Positions 6,989-16,204 of a stretch of 64,000 nucleotides of DNA are shown one piece after another. This DNA comes from Pseudoteredinibacter isoporae_A. Its GTDB lineage: Bacteria > Pseudomonadota > Gammaproteobacteria > Pseudomonadales > Cellvibrionaceae. Within the stretch, counting starts at the first letter, position 1. Each line of letters starts with the position of its first letter. The notes below the pieces were generated by a model. The model made no database searches. It saw only the letters and a list, made by a program, of their open reading frames with translations, and was not told the DNA's origin. The stretch spans positions 372,001 through 436,000 of the forward strand of contig NZ_BAABWJ010000001.1 in the NCBI RefSeq assembly GCF_040372805.1. Direction: 5' to 3'. The translations under genes and the position numbers were made by a program.

Positions 6989-9424
6989 ATGTTTATCAGT
7001 CTGAGATGGAAAGCGACGCTTGCGGTCAGTCTATTACTGGCGTTTTTGTGTGCAGTCTTCTTTTACTTCATTGATCAACGCGCTGATAAAACCAATGCAA
7101 ATGAACGCGCTGAAATGCATCAGCAACATGTCGGTTTATTAACCGGATTGATCGAGCAATCCGAGCAACGTCTGCAACAAGTTGCCAGCGGTATTCCAGA
7201 AGCTCTCAAATACCCCCAGAACAGCAGCCTAGAACAAGTCATCAATCGCTACTGGCTCTATTTGCAAGCGGATTGGGGGATTGAGGGCATCAGCTTATAC
7301 AACAGCAATGGAGAAATGTTGAAGCGCTGGGGCAGCTCTCCTCAAATGCCTGTCGCGGTTCTACAAGAAACCATCAGCGGCGAGAATCAATCGGGCTCCA
7401 AGATCAGCTGCCAGACACGCTGCAGCCAATCCATGTTAATGCCCATCAAAGGCCCACAGGGGCATCGACTGATTCAAATCGATGTACAACTTAGCCAGTT
7501 ACTGGATGATTTTCGACAGGTAACCAAAACGGACATTGGTATCATCAGTCGCCGCCCCAACATCGACACCCCGGACATTCCCAACTGGGCCCAATCCGTG
7601 TTGCATTTGACCCAACGTCGGAAGAACTTGCCGCATATTATCCGCCTGTCTCACCAAAGTAGTTTTACCGACAGTATTGGCACAAACCAAACTCTGGAAT
7701 CTGACAACCGCAGTTACGACATCAGCATCTTCAGCATGCCTCAGTTTATGGATGCTCGTTTAAGCATGGTGATCCTGTCCGACATCAGCCAATCCGTACA
7801 AGCCACCAAGGCCGCCGAAGAGCAATCCCTCAGTCAAATTTTGCTGCCGCTGCTGACCGGATGCATCGTCTTGTTCATGATGATGCTTTTGCCCTTGAAT
7901 CGCATGATCAAACAGACTCGCATTATGCGCACCTTGATCAAAGGCGATTATGAGCTGGCCTCTTCCCTAATCAAACGACAAAAACCGCGCCGCTTTTTCG
8001 CCGATGAGGTCGACCAGTTGCTGGAAGCAGAAGGCGAACTGTCCACTCAACTCGACCAGCTTCAAATGCAATTGCAAGAGAGCACCGACGAGCTCAAAAA
8101 CTTGGCGATGTTCGACAATCTTACAGGGCTGGCGAACCGATATTGTTTTTTGAAAGAAATCAAACTGCGTCAACGACGTTTCAAACGAAACAAAACCGGC
8201 TTTGCCCTGCTGTTCCTGGATCTGGATAATTTTAAGCGCATCAACGATTCCCTGGGTCACAGCGCAGGAGACAAATTACTCGGTATTGTTTCTAACCGTT
8301 TGAAATCCTGTGTTCGCGCTGCGGATGTCGTCGGGCGACTGGGCGGCGATGAATTTTGTATTTTGATCGACACCGTAAAAGATCCTCACGAAACCCGCTC
8401 GCTGGCCAGCCATATTCTCAGTACCCTGATCATGCCCATCCACATTGCGGGAACCGAGATCAACATTTCCGCCAGCATCGGCATTGTTGTCGCCCCTAAC
8501 GATGGCATCACCACCGAAGAATTATTACAGAACGCCGACTTGGCCATGTATCAAGCCAAAGCCATGGGCCGAAATAAATACTGCGCGTTCAGCAAGGAGC
8601 TCACGCTTCGAGCGGCGCGCCAGCTGTCTCTGGAAAATGAACTGCGAAACGCATTGGCCAATCAGGAATTCGAGTTGTATTTCCAACCTCAGGTGCACAT
8701 TAACAGCAGTGAAATTTGTGGCATGGAAACTCTGATTCGCTGGCAGCACCCCAGCAAGGGTTTGCAGTACCCGGATCAGTTTATCGATACCCTGGAAGAA
8801 ACCGGTTTGATTGTGCCCGTTGGCGAGTGGATTTTAAAAGAAAGCTGTCGCCTGGTATCCAGCTGGCTGAAAGCCGGTCTACCACCCATTAAAGTGGCCG
8901 TGAACATTTCAGCTCGACAATTTACCGACCCGGGCTTTCTTCGTTCAGTAGAAAAAACATTGGCAGCCACCGGTTTACCAACGGAATACCTTGAACTGGA
9001 AATCACCGAGTCTATGGTGATGGGTAACATAGATGAAAGTTTCGAGTTGCTGCAAAAACTCCGGGAGCTTGGCGTCACTCTGTCCATCGACGACTTTGGA
9101 ACCGGCTATTCCTCATTGAGCTACCTCAAGTCCTTGCCCGTCGACATTTTGAAAGTGGATCGTTCCTTTGTGATGGATATTCCCAATAGCCAGAGCGACA
9201 TGGAAATCACGGCGGCCATCATCGCCATGGCCCATAAGCTGCAGTTAAAAGTCGTGGCCGAAGGCATTGAAAACCCGGAACAACACGACTTCCTCAATCA
9301 AAATAACTGCGACTATGGGCAGGGCTATTTGTTTGCCAAGCCGCTGACTCAAAAAGAGCTGATTGAATTGCTGAACAAACAACGCTTGGAGCAGGAAACC
9401 AACTCCCTCACTGTCCCCGCATAA
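6989..9424 (+). CDS. Membrane-bound GGDEF-EAL cyclic-di-GMP protein with periplasmic sensor
   Basis: An 811-residue protein that probably makes and/or degrades cyclic di-GMP in response to an external signal. Order: membrane segment (about 9-27), periplasmic region (28-283) with a CQTRC pair of cysteines (141, 145), second membrane segment (284-304), linker helix, GGDEF domain, EAL domain. The GGDEF motif is intact (452-456) and the product-inhibition motif RxxD sits five residues before it (443-446). The EAL signature reads ETL (580-582) within ETLIRW, with ITESM (672-676) and DDFGTGYSS (701-709) conserved, so phosphodiesterase activity is plausible. Its 3' end overlaps that of mutL by 17 bases. 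It interrupts the mutL-miaA order common in relatives. Confidence 0.9.
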   Translation: MFISLRWKATLAVSLLLAFLCAVFFYFIDQRADKTNANERAEMHQQHVGLLTGLIEQSEQRLQQVASGIPEALKYPQNSSLEQVINRYWLYLQADWGIEGISLYNSNGEMLKRWGSSPQMPVAVLQETISGENQSGSKISCQTRCSQSMLMPIKGPQGHRLIQIDVQLSQLLDDFRQVTKTDIGIISRRPNIDTPDIPNWAQSVLHLTQRRKNLPHIIRLSHQSSFTDSIGTNQTLESDNRSYDISIFSMPQFMDARLSMVILSDISQSVQATKAAEEQSLSQILLPLLTGCIVLFMMMLLPLNRMIKQTRIMRTLIKGDYELASSLIKRQKPRRFFADEVDQLLEAEGELSTQLDQLQMQLQESTDELKNLAMFDNLTGLANRYCFLKEIKLRQRRFKRNKTGFALLFLDLDNFKRINDSLGHSAGDKLLGIVSNRLKSCVRAADVVGRLGGDEFCILIDTVKDPHETRSLASHILSTLIMPIHIAGTEINISASIGIVVAPNDGITTEELLQNADLAMYQAKAMGRNKYCAFSKELTLRAARQLSLENELRNALANQEFELYFQPQVHINSSEICGMETLIRWQHPSKGLQYPDQFIDTLEETGLIVPVGEWILKESCRLVSSWLKAGLPPIKVAVNISARQFTDPGFLRSVEKTLAATGLPTEYLELEITESMVMGNIDESFELLQKLRELGVTLSIDDFGTGYSSLSYLKSLPVDILKVDRSFVMDIPNSQSDMEITAAIIAMAHKLQLKVVAEGIENPEQHDFLNQNNCDYGQGYLFAKPLTQKELIELLNKQRLEQETNSLTVPA

Positions 9425-11297
9425 AGAGTTTGTCCATCTCAGCAAGGCTCAACATGGACCAGGTTGGACGGCCATGATTGCATTGGCCACTGCGTTCGGT
9501 GGCCTCCATATCCCGCAACAAAGCGTTCATTTCCGCAATACTTAATTTGCGATTTGCGCGCACGGAACCATGGCAAGCCATAGTCGCCATAATTTCATTG
9601 GCATGCTCAGTAATGCGTCGACTATCGCCGTATTCAATCAAATCGGAAAGAACATCACGCACCAGCGTTTCCACATCCGCTTTATTCAGTAACATAGGTA
9701 CCTGACGAACCAATAAGGTTTCAGGCCCCGCCCGTTCAATGACGAAACCTAAAGAACTGAAGTTTTCATTAAACTGTTCAGCAAAGTCCGCTTCTTTTTG
9801 ACTGAGCGCCAGGCTCTGGGGCACCAGCAGCGGTTGCGCCTTAATGCCTTCTGCGGCATGGGACAACTTCATGCGCTCATAGACAACCCGCTCATGGGCC
9901 GCGTGCATGTCGACAACCACTAACCCTTGGGCATTTTCAGCCAGAATATAAATACCTTTAAGCTGAGCAATTGCATAACCCAAAGGTGGAATCTGTTCAT
10001 TTGAAGAATCCAGGCCTGCGCCCTGATGTTCTGGTGGCGCAACAACTTGGGCGTAATTCGCCATTTGTTCACGCAATTGATCTTCCGCAGGACGCTGCTC
10101 AGGGCGATAACCTGAAGCCGAACTCGAGGAAAATCCGGACGAAGCCATACTGGCAGAAGGCGCATTGAAGGGCGAAGATTGGGGGCGAAAGTCCATCGCC
10201 TCCTGTTGCTTAAACTCACCCGCAGCGAGACCGCCAGTCGGCGCCGCCGTTGCTTGTAAAACATTGGCATCAGCACTGGGCAGTTGATCATCCGGTCGGA
10301 CTTCAGCCAACGCTCGGTGCAAACTCCGAAACAGAAAGTCGTGCACCATTCGATTATCCCGAAAACGCACTTCATGCTTAGTTGGGTGCACGTTTACATC
10401 TACCGTGGCAGGATCAAGCTCTAGATACAAAACATAAGCCGGATGGCGGCCGTGATAGAGCACGTCTTGATAAGCTTGCCGCACAGCATGAGTAACCAGC
10501 TTGTCGCGAATAGCGCGCCCATTCACGTAAAAATGTTGCATGTCTGCCTGACTGCGAGAAAAACTCGGCAGTGCCACCCACCCCCATAAGCGCAAGCCAC
10601 TGCGTTCAATATCCAGATGCACAGCATTTTCCATAAACGCCGGGCCACAAATCTGCGCCAGGCGGCGTTCCTTTTCGTGCTGATTACCGGCTGCAGGCAA
10701 GTTATGAATAGCCTTACCGTTGTGCCGCAATACGAAATTCACATCAAAACGTGACATAGCCAAACGCTTGATGACGTCGTCAATGCGATTCATCTCGGTT
10801 TTTTCAGTGCGCAGAAATTTTCGGCGAGCCGGCGTATTAAAAAACAGATCGCGCACTTCCACTGTGGTCCCTCGAGGGTGTGCAGCCGGTTTCAGTTCGG
10901 CCACCATATCTCGCCCTTCGGCACTGGCCTGCCAAGCCTCACCGGCATCACCCGCATTACTGGTCAGGGTCAATCTCGACACGGAACTGATACTCGCCAG
11001 AGCTTCCCCACGAAAACCCAAAGTACCCACAGCTTCCAGATCATCCAATTCATAGATTTTACTGGTGGCGTGACGTGACAACGCCAAGGGCAAATCGTCT
11101 TTGCCTAAACCACTGCCGTTGTCACGCACGCGCATCAACTTGACGCCACCGGCTTCGATCTCCACCTCTACCCGACTGGCACCAGCATCCAAACTGTTTT
11201 CCAGAAGCTCTTTGATTACCGATGCTGGGCGTTCCACCACCTCACCAGCAGCAATCTGGTTAGCGAGACGTGGGCTGAGAAGCTTGATTTTCGACAT
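9408..11297 (-). CDS. mutL: DNA mismatch repair protein MutL
   Basis: A 629-residue GHKL ATPase that links MutS mismatch recognition to strand removal. The N-terminal ATPase motifs are ENSLDAGA (33-40), DNGSGL (59-64) and GFRGEAL (94-100). A poorly conserved Ser/Gln/Ala-rich linker (about 340-435) leads to the C-terminal dimerisation domain. That domain carries DMHAAHERVVYE (463-474), the metal-binding endonuclease motif, and CNHGRP (606-611), so this is the nicking type of MutL found where MutH is absent. It follows amiB after about 110 bases. Confidence 0.95.
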   Translation of the reverse strand: MSKIKLLSPRLANQIAAGEVVERPASVIKELLENSLDAGASRVEVEIEAGGVKLMRVRDNGSGLGKDDLPLALSRHATSKIYELDDLEAVGTLGFRGEALASISSVSRLTLTSNAGDAGEAWQASAEGRDMVAELKPAAHPRGTTVEVRDLFFNTPARRKFLRTEKTEMNRIDDVIKRLAMSRFDVNFVLRHNGKAIHNLPAAGNQHEKERRLAQICGPAFMENAVHLDIERSGLRLWGWVALPSFSRSQADMQHFYVNGRAIRDKLVTHAVRQAYQDVLYHGRHPAYVLYLELDPATVDVNVHPTKHEVRFRDNRMVHDFLFRSLHRALAEVRPDDQLPSADANVLQATAAPTGGLAAGEFKQQEAMDFRPQSSPFNAPSASMASSGFSSSSASGYRPEQRPAEDQLREQMANYAQVVAPPEHQGAGLDSSNEQIPPLGYAIAQLKGIYILAENAQGLVVVDMHAAHERVVYERMKLSHAAEGIKAQPLLVPQSLALSQKEADFAEQFNENFSSLGFVIERAGPETLLVRQVPMLLNKADVETLVRDVLSDLIEYGDSRRITEHANEIMATMACHGSVRANRKLSIAEMNALLRDMEATERSGQCNHGRPTWSMLSLAEMDKLFMRGQ

Positions 11298-11410
11298 GTG
11301 ATTCCAATCCGTACAGACAAGGCAGGCAGTTTAACGGGCTTTGGAGGCTTTCGCATCCTTCGATAGTCGGGCTTTAAACAGCCCCATGCAATTCAATGGG
11401 CAGAGAGCGG

Positions 11411-12766
11411 TTAGGAGGTGGGAATTTTCAAACGCTGCCCGATACGAATGCGGGAATTACGCAGCTTATTGGCCTTTTTCAATTCCGCGACCGAGACATT
11501 ATATTCCAATGCAATACCCGAGAGAGTATCGCCTCTTGCGATGATGTATTCTTTCGGCCGACTATCCTTCTGACCACTTTTCACCCAAGCCAGATAACTG
11601 CCCACGGGCGGTTTATCATCAAAGTAACTGCGCACCCCTTTGAAAATCTGACTGGCCATCTTTTTGCGGTAGCGACTGCTGCCCAGGTTTTTCGCTTCTT
11701 TCGGATTTGAGATAAAGCCTGTTTCCACCAAAATCGAGGGCACATCAGGTGACTTCAGTACCGCAAAGCCCGCCTGTTCGACTCGGCGTTTATGGAGCTT
11801 GGCGATTTTCCCCATCGACTTCAATACCTTATCTCCTACCTGCAAACTCGAACTCAGGCTGGCAGTCATGGAGAGATCGACCAATACCCCCGCCAACACC
11901 TCATCTTTATCTTCGAGGCTCACGCCACCAACACCACCAATCAAGTCCGCTTCGTTTTCCTTGCGAGCCAGAAACCGAGCAGTCTCAGATGTTGCGCCGC
12001 GACGGGACAAAGCAAATACCGACGCTCCACTGGCACTTGGATGCTTGAACGCGTCCGCATGAATAGAAATAAATAAATCGGCGCGCATATCTCGCGCAAT
12101 ATTACGACGCTTACGCAAACCAATGTAGTAGTCGCCGGTGCGCACCAGTTTCCCCTGATAGCCTTTCACTTGATTGATCTGACGCACCAGTTCCTTACTG
12201 ATGGCCAAAACCACCGCTTTTTCACGCAAGCGTCCCGGCCCTATCGCGCCCGGGTCTTCACCCCCGTGTCCAGCATCAACGGCGATTATAATGTCGCGCT
12301 TTTTACTGGGCTGAGTTTGTTCCAGTTTCTTTTCGGTCTTCAGGCTTTTATCAAATAAATCCAGCACCAGGCGATCGGGCTTATCGCCGTGACGCTTCAA
12401 CAAGAAGCTGCGCGGTTTTACGGCCTCATGCAAATCCAGAACAACCCGCAAATCCTGTTTATCACGAGCGCCACTGCGAATTCGACGAATCGGCGTTTTA
12501 TCAAGATCCAGATCAGCCAGGGCAAATTGATTCCCTGCCGATTCCATATCGAGAACCAGACGGTGAGGGTTTTCAAGACTAAACAATTTGTGTTCAAGAG
12601 GCGCAGAAAGATCAAAAACCACGCGGGTATGGTCGGGTGCCCGCCACAGACGAACCCCTTCAATTTGCGCTTTCGCGTACGCGAATTCGGCAACAGAAAA
12701 GCAAAGAAAGGACAGCACCATCCATAGGCGCTTGGGCAGCACTAATTCGCTTGCTCGAAAGCCCAT
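11411..12766 (-). CDS. amiB: N-acetylmuramoyl-L-alanine amidase AmiB-like, with AMIN and LysM domains
   Basis: A periplasmic zinc amidase that cleaves the septal peptidoglycan cross-bridge stem during cell separation. I prefer the ATG with GGGGGA just upstream (451 residues) over the TTG four codons earlier. Order: signal peptide ending FAYAKA (about 1-32), AMIN domain starting AQIEGVRLWRAPDHTRVVFD, amidase_3 domain with zinc-site segments VDAGHGGEDPGA, ISIHADAF and the glutamate in VETGFISNP, and a C-terminal LysM repeat (IIARGDTLSGIALEYNVS). The order tsaE-amiB-mutL is conserved in gammaproteobacteria. The tsaE-amiB gap is unusually structured (see the hairpins at 12790-12895). Confidence 0.93.
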   Translation of the reverse strand: MGFRASELVLPKRLWMVLSFLCFSVAEFAYAKAQIEGVRLWRAPDHTRVVFDLSAPLEHKLFSLENPHRLVLDMESAGNQFALADLDLDKTPIRRIRSGARDKQDLRVVLDLHEAVKPRSFLLKRHGDKPDRLVLDLFDKSLKTEKKLEQTQPSKKRDIIIAVDAGHGGEDPGAIGPGRLREKAVVLAISKELVRQINQVKGYQGKLVRTGDYYIGLRKRRNIARDMRADLFISIHADAFKHPSASGASVFALSRRGATSETARFLARKENEADLIGGVGGVSLEDKDEVLAGVLVDLSMTASLSSSLQVGDKVLKSMGKIAKLHKRRVEQAGFAVLKSPDVPSILVETGFISNPKEAKNLGSSRYRKKMASQIFKGVRSYFDDKPPVGSYLAWVKSGQKDSRPKEYIIARGDTLSGIALEYNVSVAELKKANKLRNSRIRIGQRLKIPTS

Positions 12767-12789
12767 TGCTTCCCCCAATTTCGGTCAAT

Positions 12790-12895
12790 AACAGCAAACA
12801 CAATCGCTGTTTTATCAGTCTTATTTTACTGCGGGCAAATATTATGGTTGAACTGCCCGTCACACACGCTATACGCCAAGTATAGCCGCTTTTTT
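12790..12895. other. Three tandem hairpins with a T6 tract (possible small RNA or structured amiB leader)
   Basis: Three perfect inverted repeats follow one another: AACAGC/GCTGTT (12790-12811), CGGGCA/TGCCCG (12832-12859) and GCTATAC/GTATAGC with a five-base loop (12868-12886). The last is followed three bases later by TTTTTT on the plus strand, so read rightwards it looks like a small RNA with its terminator. Read leftwards it would be the structured 5' leader of amiB, the first stem lying about 23 bases before the ATG. Which strand is used cannot be told from sequence. Confidence 0.45.
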
Positions 12896-12946
12896 CGGGA
12901 AACCGAACCAGCCAGCCCGGCACTCCCGATATCCTTATGCTGCCCC

Positions 12947-13444
12947 TTAGGCAAGGGCATTCAAAATTCGTTCAGCGGCCACGTTTTGGGCCTGTAGATC
13001 CATGATTCTTCCCGGCCCATCTACGTCAATTTGAATCACGATATCCGGCGTCGGCAAAAAGCCTTCGCCACGACTCGGCCACTCAATCAAACACAGGTGC
13101 CCCGGTGCAAAGTAGTCCCGTATGCCCATGTATTCCAGCTCTTCTGGATCGGCGAGGCGATACAGATCAAAATGAAAAACCGGAACGCTCAGCTCATAAG
13201 GCTCCACCAGTGTATAAGTTGGACTCTTAACCGCACCTTGATGCCCAAACCCACGCAATATGCCGCGGCTGAAAGTGGTTTTCCCGGCCCCCAGATCTCC
13301 GAGCAGATAGATCACCAGTCCATCAGGGAAATCACTCTGTGACTTGGACGAGTCATGACGCAATTGTGTTTGCAAAGCCTGTGACAACTCCGTCGCCAAT
13401 GCCAGACTGGCGGCTTCATCTTTCAGTGTTTTTACAATATTCAC
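12947..13444 (-). CDS. tsaE: tRNA threonylcarbamoyladenosine biosynthesis ATPase TsaE
   Basis: A 165-residue P-loop ATPase needed with TsaB and TsaD to place threonylcarbamoyl on A37 of ANN-decoding tRNAs. The Walker A motif GDLGAGKTT is at about 49-57 and the family block KSPTYTLVEPY follows near 80. The length is usual. It begins two bases past the nnr stop codon, so the two are cotranscribed; nnr-tsaE-amiB-mutL is a widely conserved run. Confidence 0.95.
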   Translation of the reverse strand: MNIVKTLKDEAASLALATELSQALQTQLRHDSSKSQSDFPDGLVIYLLGDLGAGKTTFSRGILRGFGHQGAVKSPTYTLVEPYELSVPVFHFDLYRLADPEELEYMGIRDYFAPGHLCLIEWPSRGEGFLPTPDIVIQIDVDGPGRIMDLQAQNVAAERILNALA

Positions 13445-13446
13445 GA

Positions 13447-14970
13447 CTAGGATTCCGCCAGTAACTCAGAAAGGTGAGGGATCAGATCGGCGGCCAGCAT
13501 ACCTCGCTGACCCAACTCATTGGCGGCCAAATCACCGGCATCACCATGCAGGCACACCCCCAGTCGACAGGCATCGCCCACATTCATTCCCTGAGCAATT
13601 AAGGCAGCAATAACACCGCTGAGCACATCCCCCATGCCTGCGGTTGCCATACCTGGATTACCCACACTGGCCAGGCCAATCGCCGCTTGATTGCAACAAA
13701 TCAGACTGCCTGCACCTTTCAACAAAACCGCCCCACCATAGCGTTGTTGCAGCTGTGATACGGCGGCAAAGCGATCCGCCTCAACACTTGGAATATCCGT
13801 GTTAAGAAGGCGAGCCGCCTCGCCAGGATGGGGGGTCAACACCCAATTATCACGCGCGCCTTCAAGTACTCGCCCCTCGGCCAACATATTCAGAGCATCG
13901 GCGTCCATTACCATAGGGACGCCCTGCTCAGCACTGTAATCCGCCGCTTTTTGCAACAGCTGCTCTGACCAGGGACTGCGTCCGAGCCCTGGTCCAATCA
14001 CCAGTACAGATGCTTTTTCCAGCAAAGGTTGCAGCTCCTGGCCGGAGACTACAGCCTGGGCCATTAATTCAGGGCGTCGGGAAATGATTGCACCAATATG
14101 CTCAGCGCGGGTCGCGACACTGACCAAGCCTGCCCCGCAGCGAGCGGCTGATTCCGCGGATAATAATGCCGCACCCGCGAAACCATAGTCACCTCCAATG
14201 ACGAGAACATGCCCGAAACGCCCCTTGTGTGCATCCGCTTCACGAGCAGGTAAACGAGCGAGCAATTCGGTACTTTGTATACGCTCCACCTCTGCGGGCA
14301 GCGATTGGCAGGCCTCTGCGCAGGCCAGATCATGATAATAAAGCTGGCCACACAATTTCGGTCCTCGAGCTGTCAGCAATCCACGCTTTAAGCCAATGAA
14401 GCAGACCGTCACATCCGCCCTCACTGCCTCATCAGCATGACCACTGTCCGCACACAGGCCCGAAGGGATATCCAACGCCAGCACCGGTTTATTGGCTTCA
14501 TTGATCTGGCGAATGGCCGCCGCATAGTCACCGCGCGGAGTACCCTGAGCGCCAATACCCAGCAGACCGTCAACAACCACCTCACCGGCAATGGCACCGT
14601 GCTCACCAAAGGGCGCCATAATGACCCCCTCCTGGCGGGCAAACTGGTAGGCCGTGTAGGCATCGGCCGGCAATTTTTCTGGATCGGCCAATTGCACAAT
14701 GTCCACGGCAATGCGTTTTTGCGCGGCCAATGCCGCCACCACATAGCCATCACCAGCATTATTGCCGCCGCCGCAATACACGGTCAGGCTGTCGAGTTCA
14801 GGCCAGTGTTGCAACAATCGCTCAAAGGCAGCGCGTCCAGCACGCTTCATCAATTTAATGCCCGGAATACCCAGCTCATTAATCGCCTTTTGGTCCAGGG
14901 CTTTTACCTGCTCTGCGGTATATAATGCGCGCGGTAGCGCTTGGCTTTGCGTATGGTTATACATTGTCAT
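13447..14970 (-). CDS. nnr: Bifunctional NAD(P)H-hydrate epimerase / ADP-dependent dehydratase
   Basis: Repairs damaged NADH and NADPH hydrates. The N-terminal YjeF_N epimerase domain (about 1-220) contains YCGGGNNAGDGYVVA. The C-terminal ribokinase-like dehydratase domain (about 235-507) contains VLTPHPGEAARLL and GNPGMATAGMGDVLSG with the conserved GD pair. Fusion of both domains in 507 residues is normal. Two ATG codons lie three codons apart (MTMYN); neither has a strong ribosome-binding site. It is divergent from queG with about 120 bases between. Confidence 0.94.
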   Translation of the reverse strand: MTMYNHTQSQALPRALYTAEQVKALDQKAINELGIPGIKLMKRAGRAAFERLLQHWPELDSLTVYCGGGNNAGDGYVVAALAAQKRIAVDIVQLADPEKLPADAYTAYQFARQEGVIMAPFGEHGAIAGEVVVDGLLGIGAQGTPRGDYAAAIRQINEANKPVLALDIPSGLCADSGHADEAVRADVTVCFIGLKRGLLTARGPKLCGQLYYHDLACAEACQSLPAEVERIQSTELLARLPAREADAHKGRFGHVLVIGGDYGFAGAALLSAESAARCGAGLVSVATRAEHIGAIISRRPELMAQAVVSGQELQPLLEKASVLVIGPGLGRSPWSEQLLQKAADYSAEQGVPMVMDADALNMLAEGRVLEGARDNWVLTPHPGEAARLLNTDIPSVEADRFAAVSQLQQRYGGAVLLKGAGSLICCNQAAIGLASVGNPGMATAGMGDVLSGVIAALIAQGMNVGDACRLGVCLHGDAGDLAANELGQRGMLAADLIPHLSELLAES

Positions 14971-15093
14971 CCCAATGTGCTTTGAAGGTATTCAGTCAAA
15001 TCTCCAGGGCAAGCATCCCGGTCTGGAGCACACTTCACTGATGTTATTTTTTGAATTATACCCAAGCCACAGCAGCAGGCGAAAGGCAGCAAT

Positions 15094-16200
15094 ATGAACA
15101 GTGCGGACAAACTTGAAGAACTCGCCAGGTTGATCCCGATTTGGGGACGTGAGCTGGGTTTTCAGGCCGTCGGCATCAGCGACACTGATTTACAGCAGCA
15201 GGAGAACGATCTCCAAACCTGGCTCAACAAAGGTTACCAGGGTGACATGAAATGGATGGGCGAGCATGGCCATAAACGCAGTCGCCCCGATGAATTGCTG
15301 CCTGGAACCAAGCGCGTCATCAGTGCTCGAATGAATTATCTGCCCCCATCCACTGAGCCTATCCGTGTGCTCAAAGATTCCAGCAAAGCGTATGTCTCAC
15401 GCTATGCACTCGGTCGCGACTATCACAAACTGATTCGTAAACGACTCAGTCAACTCGCGAAACAGATTGAAGATTTTATTGGCCGGGAGCACGGCGCACG
15501 CGCATTTGTCGACAGTGCCCCGGTAATGGAACGCCCCCTCGCTGAAAAAGCTGGACTGGGCTGGACCGGTAAGCACACTCTATTGATAAATCGCGAAGCG
15601 GGCAGTTGGTTTTTTCTGGGGGAAGTGTTTACCAATCTGGAACTGCCTCTCAATCCAGAACCTGAGCCGAATCAATGTGGCGATTGCAAAGCCTGCTTGC
15701 AGGTCTGCCCAACGGATGCCTTTCCAAAACCCTATGTGCTTGATGCACGCCGATGCATTTCCTACCTCACAATCGAATACGATGGCATTATTCCCGAAGA
15801 GTTTCGCGATCCAATGGGCAACCGGGTCTTTGGCTGTGATGATTGCCAGGCTATCTGCCCCTGGAACAAATACGCCCAACAAACCCAAGAACCGGATTTC
15901 TTACCTCGCCACAAATTGCACGATAGTGATTTACTGGAATTGTTCGCGTGGAACGAAGAAGCATTTCTGCAACGCACAGCGGGTTCCCCGCTACGCCGAA
16001 TTGGCTACCAACGCTGGCAAAGAAATCTGGCTATTGGTCTAGGCAATGCCAAACCCAGTATGGAAGCGCGCCAAGCTCTGGCCGGAAAACTGCCTGAAGC
16101 AAATGCCGTATTAGCGGATCATCTGCACTGGGCGATTGCCCAACAAGAAAACCCCCAGCGTCGCCGCAAGCGAAAAATTAAACGCCAGGACAACGACTGA
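15094..16200 (+). CDS. queG: Epoxyqueuosine reductase QueG
   Basis: Catalyses the last step of queuosine synthesis in tRNA, using cobalamin and two [4Fe-4S] clusters. The ferredoxin-like motifs are CGDCKACLQVCP (from residue 195) and CDDCQAICPWN (from residue 248). The N-terminal block includes YLPPSTEP and the conserved ARYALGRDYHK-like segment (SRYALGRDYHKLIRKRL). Length (368) matches the family. The C-terminus is unusually basic (RRRKRKIKRQ). It faces orn, with only four bases between the stop codons. Confidence 0.95.
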   Translation: MNSADKLEELARLIPIWGRELGFQAVGISDTDLQQQENDLQTWLNKGYQGDMKWMGEHGHKRSRPDELLPGTKRVISARMNYLPPSTEPIRVLKDSSKAYVSRYALGRDYHKLIRKRLSQLAKQIEDFIGREHGARAFVDSAPVMERPLAEKAGLGWTGKHTLLINREAGSWFFLGEVFTNLELPLNPEPEPNQCGDCKACLQVCPTDAFPKPYVLDARRCISYLTIEYDGIIPEEFRDPMGNRVFGCDDCQAICPWNKYAQQTQEPDFLPRHKLHDSDLLELFAWNEEAFLQRTAGSPLRRIGYQRWQRNLAIGLGNAKPSMEARQALAGKLPEANAVLADHLHWAIAQQENPQRRRKRKIKRQDND

Positions 16201-16204
16201 AGCT

